Positions 1 to 8,218 of a DNA stretch of 64,000 nucleotides are shown piece after piece (the first letter of the stretch is position 1; each line of letters begins with the position of its first letter). Origin of the DNA: UBA1930 sp943368475 (lineage in GTDB: Bacteria; Bacteroidota; Bacteroidia; Chitinophagales; Chitinophagaceae); NCBI GenBank assembly GCA_943368475.1, contig CALRLF020000005.1:40664-104663 (forward strand). Direction: 5' to 3'. Below the pieces are notes generated by a model. It had not been told where the DNA came from. It saw only the letters and a program-made list of their open reading frames with translations, and did no database searches. Both the position numbers and the translations under genes were made by a program.

Positions 1-203
1 ATGAAACTTTGAGTTGCGGTACAGGCGTTACTGCAAGTGCCATTGTATTTGCCCACAACGAAAAAGGATTTAATAGAGTTGATGTAAAAACTTTAGGTGG
101 CTATTTAGCAGTTGAATTTGATAAAGTAAACGACCAAACATTTAGAGATATTTGGCTTTGTGGCCCTGCAACTTTTGTTTTTAAAGGAGCAATCGAATTG
201 TAA
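1..203 (+). CDS. dapF: Diaminopimelate epimerase, C-terminal fragment
   Basis: This is the 3' end of a gene cut by the window edge, with the first complete codon at position 3. The visible peptide starts ETLSCGTGVTASA, which is the conserved catalytic-cysteine region of DapF (the Cys of the SCGTG motif acts as an acid/base). DapF converts LL-diaminopimelate to the meso form for lysine and peptidoglycan synthesis in the cytosol. The remaining 66 or so residues match the usual C-terminal domain length, ending in a short strand with FKGAIEL. The family call rests on this one motif and the tail. The 5' part and upstream neighbours cannot be seen. Confidence 0.88.
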   Translation, partial: ETLSCGTGVTASAIVFAHNEKGFNRVDVKTLGGYLAVEFDKVNDQTFRDIWLCGPATFVFKGAIEL

Positions 204-222
204 TCTTTTAAGAAATGAAAGC

Positions 223-258
223 TCAACTTATTTATCTTTTTTAAAGTTGATTTTATTT
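223..258 (+). terminator. Possible terminator after dapF
   Basis: A 7-bp stem (TCAACTT / AAGTTGA) with a long A/T-rich loop of about 14 nt is followed by TTTTATTT. It lies 20 nt downstream of the dapF stop. The long loop makes it a weak candidate. Confidence 0.4.
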
Positions 259-279
259 AGTCAGCTTAAGTTAATTTCG
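247..279 (+). promoter_or_regulatory. Candidate promoter of the CorA gene
   Basis: TTG at 247-249 and TAATTTCG at 272-279 resemble the Bacteroidota -33 (TTTG/TTG) and -7 (TAnnTTTG) elements, with a 22-nt spacer. The start codon at 324 would leave a leader of about 38 nt. The -33 part overlaps the candidate dapF terminator, so this is tentative. Confidence 0.4.
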
Positions 280-323
280 CTGACCAACTACATCCTTTTC
301 TCTTCTAATCACAAGCAGTTCAA

Positions 324-1262
324 ATGATTCAATACTTTAAAAATTTAGATGGGCAAACTGTAGAAATCACCAAACCAGAAAATGGTATTTGGGTAAACCT
401 TGTTCCTCCATTTAAAGAAGAAGAATTTATAGAATTGAGTGAAGGCTTAGAAATTCCAATTGAATTTTTAAGAGATTCATTAGATATAGACGAACGCCCA
501 CGTTTTGAAATTGAAGACAATGTAAAATTCATTGTTATCAAAACTCCAACAGAGAATAATTCATTTAACGATAGCGATGCATTTTACATCACCATTCCAA
601 TTTGTATAATTCTTACCCATAATCAAATTGTTACTGTAAACTCATTTGATAATGGTGCAATCAAAAAATTCTTAAATAGTTTTCAAAAACGTCATCCCGA
701 TAAAAGGAATATGATGGTTTTGAAAATATTCGAAAAAATTGTACAAGACTTTTTAGATTATTTAAAACAAATTAATCATCGCCGTAATCAATACGAGCAA
801 AGTTTGTACGATAGTAACAGCAATGAAGATTTACTCAACCTCATGCGTATTCAAAAAAGCTTAACCTATTTTGTTACCGCTTTACGCAGCAATGAAATGC
901 TAATGATGAAATTAGAACGCACCAACTTTTTGGCATTGAATGAGGATGAAAGGGAAATTTTGCAAGATCTAATTGTAGATATGAGTCAGGCATTAGAGAT
1001 GGCCAATATTTACGCCAACATTTTAAATAGTACAATGGATGCTTACGCAAGTATAATTAGCAACAATCTAAATAATGTAATGAAGCGTTTAACTTCTATT
1101 ACCATTATTCTTTCTTTACCTATTTTGGTTACCAGTATCTATGGAATGAATGTAGATATTCCTTATCAACATAGTAACCATGCCTTTTACATTCCTGTTG
1201 TTCTTTCATTGGTTATTTCTGTAATTATTGGTTGGTATTTTTTAAAGAAAAAGTGGTTCTAG
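324..1262 (+). CDS. corA: CorA-family divalent cation channel
   Basis: This 312-aa protein is the usual length for CorA, a homopentameric inner-membrane channel that takes up Mg2+ (some members carry Co2+, Ni2+ or Zn2+). The long N-terminal part is soluble and rich in acidic and helical sequence, as expected for the cytoplasmic funnel. Two membrane helices sit at the extreme C terminus (about residues 253-273 and 287-307). The signature YGMNVD, containing the GMN selectivity motif, follows the first helix, and the protein ends in a basic tail (KKKWF). It stands alone, with a hairpin terminator after it. The preferred ion cannot be decided from sequence. Confidence 0.9.
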   Translation: MIQYFKNLDGQTVEITKPENGIWVNLVPPFKEEEFIELSEGLEIPIEFLRDSLDIDERPRFEIEDNVKFIVIKTPTENNSFNDSDAFYITIPICIILTHNQIVTVNSFDNGAIKKFLNSFQKRHPDKRNMMVLKIFEKIVQDFLDYLKQINHRRNQYEQSLYDSNSNEDLLNLMRIQKSLTYFVTALRSNEMLMMKLERTNFLALNEDEREILQDLIVDMSQALEMANIYANILNSTMDAYASIISNNLNNVMKRLTSITIILSLPILVTSIYGMNVDIPYQHSNHAFYIPVVLSLVISVIIGWYFLKKKWF

Positions 1263-1405
1263 AATAAGGCTAGCCTAACCTGCTTTTTTAATCGGTAAAA
1301 TTTGTCATAAAAATGTAATTTGAAGAATATTTGTTGTTTTCAACAAACCAATTGGCACGATTTTACGTATATATTAATAGTTTTTTAAGGGTTTAGGGTT
1401 GAAAA

Positions 1406-1437
1406 GGGGCTACGATTCTTCGCAGCCCCATTTTTTT
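1406..1437 (+). terminator. Rho-independent terminator after corA
   Basis: GGGGCTACG and CGCAGCCCC form a 9-bp stem with one mismatch and a 6-nt loop, followed by eight T residues. It lies about 140 nt after the corA stop and before the next gene on the same strand. Confidence 0.75.
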
Positions 1438-1474
1438 TGCAACAGTTTACCTCATTCAGCTGTTAAATTGCAAT

Positions 1475-2173
1475 ATGTATTGTACACTTACCATTGTTCG
1501 CTACCCTAAATACTTGGCTTGGGCTGGTTTTTTATCTATGGCACTTTTTAGATTTCCATTATGGCTAAATACAAAATGTAGTTTTTACAAATTAATGGGC
1601 TGTGGTAAAAATGGAACTTTCGACAAAACACCTGATTGGCAACAATGGGCCTTATTAGAAGTATTTAATGTAGATGAAGCAAAAACGCTTCAAATAACAC
1701 CATCAATCATTAACAAATACTGGACTTTTTTTAAGGTTGAAAAATTGGTGTTATTACTTCAACCAATAGAAAGTCATGGCAAGTGGGACAATCAACTTTG
1801 TTTTGGCGAATTACCCAAACAAACTGACTACGAAGGCCAAATTGCAGTTTTAACAAGAGCCGCTATTCGTTTAAACAAACTCAGTGCTTTTTGGAAACAT
1901 GTTGATGGTGTTGCTAACCAAATGTCAACTGCCGATGGTTTTATTACTTCATTTGGTATTGGAGAAGTGCCGTGGATTAAACAGGCTACTTTTAGCATTT
2001 GGCAAAGCAAACAAAGTATGAAAGCATTTGCCTATAACATGCAAGAACATAAAGTAGTGATTCAAAAAACAAAAAAAGAAAACTGGTATAGTGAAGAAAT
2101 GTTTACCCGTTTTATTGTTAAAGCATGTACAGGAACAATCAACGGTAAAAATCCTTTGGAAATAATCCCCTAA
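1475..2173 (+). CDS. CrtA-like (spheroidene monooxygenase family) protein
   Basis: This 232-aa protein resembles the spheroidene monooxygenase (CrtA) family. It has an N-terminal strand with RYP, then a FRFPLWLN segment, then a KLMGCGKNGTF stretch matching the family's K-x-x-G-x-G-x-x-G-x-F region, and a downstream W-x-x-W. CrtA enzymes oxidise acyclic carotenoids, but many Bacteroidota homologues have no tested substrate. No other carotenoid gene is visible nearby, so a role in pigment synthesis is only a possibility. The ATG at 1475 is used; the extra residues MYCT before LTIVRYP could mean a slightly later start. The gene sits alone behind the corA terminator. Confidence 0.6.
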   Translation: MYCTLTIVRYPKYLAWAGFLSMALFRFPLWLNTKCSFYKLMGCGKNGTFDKTPDWQQWALLEVFNVDEAKTLQITPSIINKYWTFFKVEKLVLLLQPIESHGKWDNQLCFGELPKQTDYEGQIAVLTRAAIRLNKLSAFWKHVDGVANQMSTADGFITSFGIGEVPWIKQATFSIWQSKQSMKAFAYNMQEHKVVIQKTKKENWYSEEMFTRFIVKACTGTINGKNPLEIIP

Positions 2174-2373
2174 ATTGCATACATGTTTGCCAAAATACAT
2201 ATTCAACCAACCTTGCTGTTGGCTTATTTCCTCAACTTAATTGCTGGTGGCGATGGCAGTTTACCAGATTACTGATTGTAATAACTAATTACTAGTACCA
2301 CATATTCAGACATTTTAGTCTGTTTTAAAATTAACACAACCGTGTTAATGATTCATCATACATATCATTATAC

Positions 2374-3321
2374 ATGAAAAATATTAAACTGATCGAAGTT
2401 CCCAGCGAAATTGGTGCTGGTACTAGAGGTGCAAGTTTGGGCATTGATGCCATAAAAATTGCAGCTCTAGATTTCATGAGCAACTTTTTTGTTCATTTCC
2501 CTTCCGAAAAAATACCTACAGAAAATAAATTATTGTTCGAGCCCATCGAAAGTCCTTATGCAAAAAGGGTAAAAGGTGTTATCAGTATGTACGATAAAGT
2601 AAGCAAATCTGTAGCCGATTCTATGAAAAATAATTTCTTTCCAGTTGTTTTAAGTGGCGATCATAGTAATGCTGGGGCAACCATTGCAGGCATTAAAATT
2701 GCAAAACCAAAAAGCAAACTAGGTGTTGTTTGGATAGATGCCCATGCCGATTTACACACCCCTTACACCACACCAAGTGGCAACTTACATGGAATGCCTT
2801 TAGCAACTGCTATTGCTGAAGACAATTTAGAATGCATGGTACATGAGATAGATACAGAGACAAAAAAGAATTGGGAATATTTAAAAAATATTGGCAAAAT
2901 TGCTCCTAAAGTTTTACCAGAAGATGTGGTATTTATATCACTTAGAGATTATGAAAAAGAAGAAAGAGCCTTGATAGAAAAACATGGAATGAAGGTGATT
3001 ACTACCAATGAATTAAGAAGAAAAGGAGCCGAAATTGTGTACAGAAGTATCATAAGATACCTAAGTGATTGCACAGATATTTATGTAAGTTTTGATGTAG
3101 ACAGTTTAGATTCTTCTATTTCTAAGGGAACAGGAACACCAGTTGGCAATGGTTTAAAAGAACGAGAAGCCGAAGATTTAATCAGTAAATTTATGCAAAG
3201 CCGTAAAATTTGTTGCTTTGAAATAACCGAAGTGAACCCAACATTAGATAAAGAAAACCTAATGGCCGAAATTGCTTTCAATATCCTTCAAAGAAGTGTT
3301 AATATATTGATGATGAATTAG
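2374..3321 (+). CDS. Arginase / agmatinase-family ureohydrolase
   Basis: This 315-aa protein carries the manganese-binding motifs of the ureohydrolase superfamily: GDHS (residues 95-98), DAHAD (122-126) and DVD (241-243). These supply the expected His and Asp ligands to the binuclear Mn centre. The family hydrolyses guanidino compounds such as arginine (to ornithine and urea), agmatine or formiminoglutamate. The motif after DVD reads SLDSSIS instead of the usual SLDP, a small departure. An arginase role is the most likely, since Bacteroidota arginases of this length are common, but no neighbouring gene confirms the substrate. The protein should be cytosolic. The gene is monocistronic and converges on the next gene, with a shared hairpin between them. 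Confidence 0.8.
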   Translation: MKNIKLIEVPSEIGAGTRGASLGIDAIKIAALDFMSNFFVHFPSEKIPTENKLLFEPIESPYAKRVKGVISMYDKVSKSVADSMKNNFFPVVLSGDHSNAGATIAGIKIAKPKSKLGVVWIDAHADLHTPYTTPSGNLHGMPLATAIAEDNLECMVHEIDTETKKNWEYLKNIGKIAPKVLPEDVVFISLRDYEKEERALIEKHGMKVITTNELRRKGAEIVYRSIIRYLSDCTDIYVSFDVDSLDSSISKGTGTPVGNGLKEREAEDLISKFMQSRKICCFEITEVNPTLDKENLMAEIAFNILQRSVNILMMN

Positions 3322-3355
3322 TTAAATAACATCACTTAATTTTAAAAAAAAGAAA

Positions 3356-3393
3356 TAAAAATGGATTTCAATTTTATTGAAATCCATTTTTTA
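3356..3393. terminator. Bidirectional terminator between convergent genes
   Basis: A long stem (AAAATGGATTTCAAT and its complement ATTGAAATCCATTTT, with a 2-3 nt loop) is flanked by A-rich sequence on the left and T-rich on the right. It can therefore end transcripts from both the arginase gene (+) and the SDR gene (-). Confidence 0.85.
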
Positions 3394-3397
3394 ATTC

Positions 3398-4282
3398 TCA
3401 ATTAAACGTTAATTGCACTCCATCATTAAAACTAACAGGCTGATAATTAAGTTCTTTTACTGAATTATCTATTTTTAAACCAGATTTTTTAGCACGTGCT
3501 ACTGGTTCAGGAAAAGTATCCGCAGTTACACTAATAATCAAGCTTTTATCTAAACCCAATACATCAGCAACTGATATTGCCATTTGATAAGGAGAAAGTA
3601 CATCTTTACCTGCTAAATGATAAACTCCTTGTTTATCATTCTCTATTATGATTTTCAAGCCATTACAGATGTCTGTAACAAAAGTGGGCGTTCTCAATTG
3701 ATCATTTACCACTTTAATAATTTTACCAGTTTCAACATTATTTTTAACCCAATGTAAAAAGCTTGGTCGCATCCCTTCCATTGCTTTTCCATAAATAAAA
3801 ACCGGACGAACAATCGCAAATTTTTGAGCAGTACTTTGCACCACCCTCTCTGCCATCAGTTTAGATTCGCCATAAAAATTTAAAGGAGCTGGAATAGCAT
3901 CAACAGCATGCGGTCCATTTTCACCAAAAATAAAATCGGTTGAAATATAAATTAGTTTGGCTCCAAATTCATTGGCAGCACCAACTAAAATTTCAGTTGT
4001 AGTTACATTGTTTAAAATACAAGCAATTTTATCATTTTCACATTCGTCTGGTTTACTCATTGCAGCATTGTGAATAATAATATCTGGTTTAACATTTTCA
4101 ATCATCTTCTTCACAGAAATGGCATCAGTTAAATCAACGCCTATATAGCTAAAGTTTGCTGTTGCCAAAATTCTGCAGGCTCCCCTGCCTGTAGCAATAA
4201 CTTCAAATTGATCATTGGCTAGAAATAAAGTTAAATGTTGACCCAAAAATCCATTTGCACCTGTTATCAAAATTTTTTTCAC
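3398..4282 (-). CDS. SDR-family NAD(P)-dependent reductase (RmlD-like)
   Basis: This 294-aa extended short-chain dehydrogenase begins with a Rossmann motif (KILITGANGFLGQ) and carries the catalytic YxxxK as YGESK. The overall pattern (STDFIFGE, then YGESK, then RP-x-x-IYG) is that of RmlD / dTDP-4-dehydrorhamnose reductase and related sugar-nucleotide reductases. It is not beside rmlA, rmlB or rmlC, so a rhamnose role is unproven. It could equally act on another nucleotide sugar. The start codon is GTG (minus strand, ending at 4282), directly followed by the conserved KKILITG; there is no closer ATG. The protein is cytosolic. Confidence 0.75.
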   Translation of the reverse strand: MKKILITGANGFLGQHLTLFLANDQFEVIATGRGACRILATANFSYIGVDLTDAISVKKMIENVKPDIIIHNAAMSKPDECENDKIACILNNVTTTEILVGAANEFGAKLIYISTDFIFGENGPHAVDAIPAPLNFYGESKLMAERVVQSTAQKFAIVRPVFIYGKAMEGMRPSFLHWVKNNVETGKIIKVVNDQLRTPTFVTDICNGLKIIIENDKQGVYHLAGKDVLSPYQMAISVADVLGLDKSLIISVTADTFPEPVARAKKSGLKIDNSVKELNYQPVSFNDGVQLTFN

Positions 4283-4593
4283 TTATACATGTATTTGGGG
4301 TCAAATTTAAAATTATGCCAATCAATTTCCATAACCAATTTGTATAATTGCCCAACTAAGCACTCTTAAAATCTACAAATAGAAAAGGTTTAAACAGCTG
4401 CAATTGTCATTAATGCCAAAATACATACTTTTATGTATTTTATACGCATTAAAAAAAGCAAGTTTTGCCAGACAAAATAAATGGTTAATATTGCCTGTCA
4501 AAAGAGAGAACTTCCAAACTAACGTTAGTTCGTAAGAATTTGATTTACAATTGTTTGTTTATCTTCGAGTTGCTTGCAAAAAACTAAACAATC
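4283..4593. other. Divergent intergenic region, 311 bp
   Basis: This stretch separates the SDR gene (-) from pfkA (+). It is A/T-rich, with no convincing small gene or RNA. It contains a pfkA promoter near its right end, and an AT-rich inverted pair (AAAATACATA ... TATGTATTTT) around 4418-4441. Confidence 0.6.
4539..4567 (+). promoter_or_regulatory. Candidate pfkA-pyk promoter
   Basis: TTTG at 4539-4542 and TATCTTCG at 4560-4567 are separated by 17 nt. They match the Bacteroidota promoter pattern TTTG - spacer - TAnnTTTG with one mismatch in the -7 element. A start site near 4573 would give a leader of about 20 nt before the pfkA ATG. Confidence 0.6.
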
Positions 4594-5577
4594 ATGGAAA
4601 AAAAAGTAAAAAATATAGGGGTTTTAACATCGGGTGGCGACAGCCCTGGAATGAATGCCGCAGTTAGAGCAGTCGTAAGAACTGGATTGTATCATGGTCT
4701 TGGAGTTTATGGAGTAATGAGGGGTTATGCGGGCATGATAGATGATGATATTATTGAAATGAGTGGCCGCAGTGTTGCTAATATTATACAAAGAGGTGGT
4801 ACCATTTTAAAAACTGCTAGAAGTAAAGAATTTTTAGAACCCGCTGGTCGCCAAAAAGCGTATGAAAATCTCAAAAAAAGGGGTATCGATGGCTTGGTAG
4901 TAATTGGTGGCGATGGTAGTTTTAGAGGTGCACAAAGATTTAGCAACGAATTTGATATACCCTGTATTGGTTTACCAGGAACAATTGATAAAGACATTGC
5001 TGGTAGTGATACCACCATTGGTTTTGATACAGCTGTTAATACTGCTGTACAAGCTATAGACAAGATTAGAGATACCATGGATGCCCATGATAGATTATTT
5101 ATTGTTGAAGTGATGGGTCGTGACGCAGGTTATATTGCATTACACAGTGGAATTGCAACAGGAGCAGAAAATATTCTAATTCCAGAAACAAAAACCGATA
5201 TGGAAGACATCATTTCTTCTTTAACTGAAAAAGAAAAAAGAAAGAAATTAGTAAACCTCATTGTAGTTGCAGAAGGTGACGAATTTGGCGGTGCAGATCA
5301 GGTTGCAAAAATTGTTAAAGAACGTTTACCAAATGCAGATGTACGGGTTTGTGTATTAGGACATATACAACGTGGCGGTTCTCCAACTTGTGAAGATCGT
5401 TTAGTGGCTAGCCACATGGGTTATTATGCAGTTGAAAGTTTAATTTTAGGAAGAAGAAATGTAATGATTGGAGTAATCAATAATAAAATACATTACACCC
5501 CATTAGATAAAGCTGTAAAAGAAAAACAAAAAATTGGACAAGAGTGGATGAAGATTGTAAAAATATTAGCATCTTAA
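4594..5577 (+). CDS. pfkA: ATP-dependent 6-phosphofructokinase
   Basis: PfkA phosphorylates fructose 6-phosphate to fructose 1,6-bisphosphate, the committed step of glycolysis. The 327-aa length is typical of the short bacterial enzyme. Visible motifs are the ATP-binding TSGGDSPGMNAA near the N terminus, the GGDGS loop, the catalytic PGTIDKDIAGSD (base Asp in TIDKD), MGRDAGY for the sugar phosphate, and the GHIQRGGSPT loop. The GGDGS form (G, not D, after GGD) fits an ATP-dependent rather than PPi-dependent enzyme. The pyruvate kinase gene starts 26 nt downstream, so both glycolytic control enzymes are probably one transcription unit. Confidence 0.96.
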   Translation: MEKKVKNIGVLTSGGDSPGMNAAVRAVVRTGLYHGLGVYGVMRGYAGMIDDDIIEMSGRSVANIIQRGGTILKTARSKEFLEPAGRQKAYENLKKRGIDGLVVIGGDGSFRGAQRFSNEFDIPCIGLPGTIDKDIAGSDTTIGFDTAVNTAVQAIDKIRDTMDAHDRLFIVEVMGRDAGYIALHSGIATGAENILIPETKTDMEDIISSLTEKEKRKKLVNLIVVAEGDEFGGADQVAKIVKERLPNADVRVCVLGHIQRGGSPTCEDRLVASHMGYYAVESLILGRRNVMIGVINNKIHYTPLDKAVKEKQKIGQEWMKIVKILAS

Positions 5578-5603
5578 TTTTAACTAACTTGAAATAAAAA
5601 AAT

Positions 5604-7094
5604 ATGAGCAAAAACATCACAAAATATTTACACAAGCAAATGGATAAAGAAGCAGGCATAGACCATGTAATGCACAGAACTAAAATTGTTGCAACAGTTG
5701 GCCCAGCTTGCGATACACACGAAAAATTATTAGAATTGGTAAGAGCTGGTGTAAACGTATTTCGTTTAAACTTCTCTCATGGAACACATGAAGATAAAGC
5801 AGCAATTATAGAGCATATTCGAAACATCAACAGCACACAACCTTTTAATATTTCTATCTTAGCCGATTTACAAGGACCTAAATTAAGAGTAGGTGAAATA
5901 GAGAACAATTATTTAGAAGTAAAAGCTGGTGATATACTAACTTTTACAAACGAAAAATGTGTTGGTACTTTAGAAAAAATATATGTAAGCTACCCCAACC
6001 TTGCTGGTGATGTAAAAGTGGGTAACTTAATTATGATTGATGATGGTAAGATTGAAGTGAAAGTTGTAGACATTACTAAAGAAAAAGATGTTAAAGTAAT
6101 GGTTACATTAGGTGGTGTAATTTCCTCTAAAAAAGGTATCAATTTACCCGATACCAAAATTTCTCTTCCTGCTTTAACTGATAAAGATTTAGCTGATTTA
6201 GAATTTATCATTGAACAAAAATGTGATTGGGTTGCACTAAGTTTTGTTCGTAGTGTAAAAGATATTGTGATTTTGAGAAGCAAATTAATGGAGAAAAAAA
6301 GCAAAACTAAAATCATTGCTAAAATAGAAAAACCCGAAGCTCTTGTAAATATCAGAGATATTATTGTAGAAAGCGATGCAATTATGATTGCCCGTGGTGA
6401 TTTGGGTGTTGAGCTTCCAGTTGAACAAGTGCCTTTAATTCAACGTGAGTTAATTCGCAAATGTATTCACCGTGCAAAACCAGTAATTGTGGCAACACAA
6501 ATGATGGAAAGCATGATCGATAGAGTAAAACCAAACAGAAGTGAGATTACCGACGTTGCTAATGCTGTACTTGAAGGTGCAGATGCTGTAATGTTAAGTG
6601 GTGAAACTGCTGCTGGTAATCATCCAGCATTGGTGGTAGAAACCATGCGTAAAATTATTCGTCAGGTAGAGCAAACTGAATATCGTTACAATAGAGAACA
6701 GGATTTAATGCCTCAACCCCACTCTCCCTCTTTTTTAAGCGATGCCATTTGTTACAATGCCTGTAAAATTGCAAGAGACGTAAATGCAGAAGCATTAATT
6801 GGCATGACGCAAAGTGGTTATACTGCTTTTATGCTAAGTAGTTTCCGTCCAAAATCACCGCTATACATTTTCTCTAAAGAAAGAAGTTTAATCAATCAGC
6901 TAAGTTTAAGCTGGGGCGTAAGAGCTTTTTATTACGACGAAGAAGAAAGTGTAGATGATATTGTAACCGATCAAATTGGCATTTTAAAAGAGAGAGGTTT
7001 CTTAAAAACGGATGATGTAGTAATTAATACAGGAAGTACACCTGTTCATTTACATCTTCCTACCAATATGATTAAAATTACTAAAGTAGAGTAA
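5604..7094 (+). CDS. pyk: Pyruvate kinase
   Basis: Pyruvate kinase makes ATP and pyruvate from phosphoenolpyruvate. The 496-aa protein has the full A/B/C domain order. After the N-terminal RTKIVATVGPAC it shows the substrate loop FRLNFSHGTHE, then a B domain. The A domain has KIEKPEAL, the metal-binding MIARGDLGVELP and ATQMMESM, followed by SGETAAG, and a C-terminal allosteric domain ends the protein. There is an N-terminal extension of about 22 residues (MSKNITKYLHKQ) before the core; the ATG at 5604 is well placed behind pfkA. A strong terminator follows, closing the pfkA-pyk unit. Confidence 0.96.
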   Translation: MSKNITKYLHKQMDKEAGIDHVMHRTKIVATVGPACDTHEKLLELVRAGVNVFRLNFSHGTHEDKAAIIEHIRNINSTQPFNISILADLQGPKLRVGEIENNYLEVKAGDILTFTNEKCVGTLEKIYVSYPNLAGDVKVGNLIMIDDGKIEVKVVDITKEKDVKVMVTLGGVISSKKGINLPDTKISLPALTDKDLADLEFIIEQKCDWVALSFVRSVKDIVILRSKLMEKKSKTKIIAKIEKPEALVNIRDIIVESDAIMIARGDLGVELPVEQVPLIQRELIRKCIHRAKPVIVATQMMESMIDRVKPNRSEITDVANAVLEGADAVMLSGETAAGNHPALVVETMRKIIRQVEQTEYRYNREQDLMPQPHSPSFLSDAICYNACKIARDVNAEALIGMTQSGYTAFMLSSFRPKSPLYIFSKERSLINQLSLSWGVRAFYYDEEESVDDIVTDQIGILKERGFLKTDDVVINTGSTPVHLHLPTNMIKITKVE

Positions 7095-7113
7095 TACAAA
7101 TAACGATTCAAGT

Positions 7114-7149
7114 AAATCCCTGTTAATTGTTTTAACAGGGATTTTTTAT
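7114..7149 (+). terminator. Terminator after pyk
   Basis: A 13-bp stem (AAATCCCTGTTAA with TTAACAGGGATTT) around a 5-nt loop is followed by T-rich sequence. It lies 19 nt after the pyk stop. Confidence 0.85.
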
Positions 7150-7201
7150 TTGCAGTTAATTTTTAACAGCTATCACTTCTACTCAACTTAACAAGAAACC
7201 T

Positions 7202-7209
7202 TAGATTTG
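7202..7209 (+). promoter_or_regulatory. Candidate -7 promoter element, MCE gene
   Basis: TAGATTTG is a perfect match to TAnnTTTG and ends only 4 nt before the ATG at 7214. If used, the transcript would start at or beside the start codon. No clear TTG is seen at the -33 position. Confidence 0.45.
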
Positions 7210-7213
7210 CCAC

Positions 7214-8218
7214 ATGAAAATTTCGAATGAAACAAAAGTTGGAGCTCTTACTTCCATTGCAATTGTAATGATGATTTTAGGCTTCAACTTTTTAAAAGGT
7301 AAAAGTTTATTTAAAACAGGCAATTTTATTTATGCCGATTTTCAAGATACCAAAGGATTAATGGTTTCTAATCCAGTTTTTTCAAAAGGTTTTCAAATTG
7401 GTAGTATTTACGAAATTGAAAATACTGATGCTTCTTTAAAAACAATTCGAGTTGCAATTAAACTAAATCAGGCTTTTCAAATACCTAACAATTCTGTTGC
7501 TATTATTAATAGTAATCCATTGGGTTCGTCTAGTATAAATATTCAGCTTGGAAATTCGACTACATTTTTAAATAGTAATAGTGTCATAACAACTAAAGAA
7601 GACGGCGGTATACTTGCAGAAATTTCAAGCAATCTTAATCCAGCAATTATACAAATAAAATCTACTTTTCAGTCGTTAGATTCTGCTCTTAAAAACTTTA
7701 ATTCATTGTTTAATCAAGAGGTAAAAACAAATTTTCAGGCAACAATTGCTAATATAAATAAAGTGACATCCTCTTTAGAAGCAAGTACAAAATCTATCGA
7801 ACAAATGCTCTCACAACAAAGTGGAAGCATTGCACAAAGCATGAATAATGTAAGCAGCTTTACTAAAAATTTATCGGCCAACAACGATAAAATTACCAAC
7901 ACGATTAACAATCTCGAAACCACCACAAAAAACTTATCTAAAGCCGATCTAACTGGCTCAGTAACCAGCTTAAAACAGTCTATTGAAAAGCTAAATGGAT
8001 TGCTGAATAAAATAGATAGTAAAGATGGTTCTTTGGGGTTATTACTAAATGATAAAACATTATACAACAACCTTACCAACACAGCAAGAAGTGCCAATAT
8101 TTTATTAGACGATTTAAAAACACATCCAAAGAGATATGTAAATATTTCAGTGTTTGGTAAAAAAGACAAAAGCACACCTTTAACTGCTCCATTAAACGAC
8201 TCATCAAGCAAACATTAA
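7214..8218 (+). CDS. MCE/MlaD-domain lipid transport protein
   Basis: This 334-aa protein has one N-terminal membrane anchor (about residues 9-27), then an MCE (MlaD) domain over roughly residues 35-115. A long serine/asparagine-rich helical region follows (about 140-300) that may form a coiled coil or needle. MlaD-type proteins are the periplasmic substrate-binding part of phospholipid ABC transporters between the inner and outer membranes. The ATPase, permease and MlaA parts are not in this window. The start MKISNETKVGAL is the usual one for this phylum. The stop overlaps the next start by one base (TAATG), which indicates translational coupling with the OstA-like gene and suggests a shared envelope role. 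Confidence 0.85.
   Translation: MKISNETKVGALTSIAIVMMILGFNFLKGKSLFKTGNFIYADFQDTKGLMVSNPVFSKGFQIGSIYEIENTDASLKTIRVAIKLNQAFQIPNNSVAIINSNPLGSSSINIQLGNSTTFLNSNSVITTKEDGGILAEISSNLNPAIIQIKSTFQSLDSALKNFNSLFNQEVKTNFQATIANINKVTSSLEASTKSIEQMLSQQSGSIAQSMNNVSSFTKNLSANNDKITNTINNLETTTKNLSKADLTGSVTSLKQSIEKLNGLLNKIDSKDGSLGLLLNDKTLYNNLTNTARSANILLDDLKTHPKRYVNISVFGKKDKSTPLTAPLNDSSSKH

Noticed and set aside
2183..2275. A 30-codon plus-strand frame after the CrtA-like gene with a hydrophobic middle (TLLLAYFLNLIAGG).
   Set aside because: It is short, has no clear ribosome-binding site or recognisable family, and chance frames of this length are common in this A/T-rich gap. It could be a remnant but nothing supports calling a gene.
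3398..4282. Assignment of the SDR reductase as rmlD.
   Set aside because: There is no rmlA, rmlB or rmlC nearby and several related sugar-nucleotide reductases share the same motifs, so no gene symbol is given.
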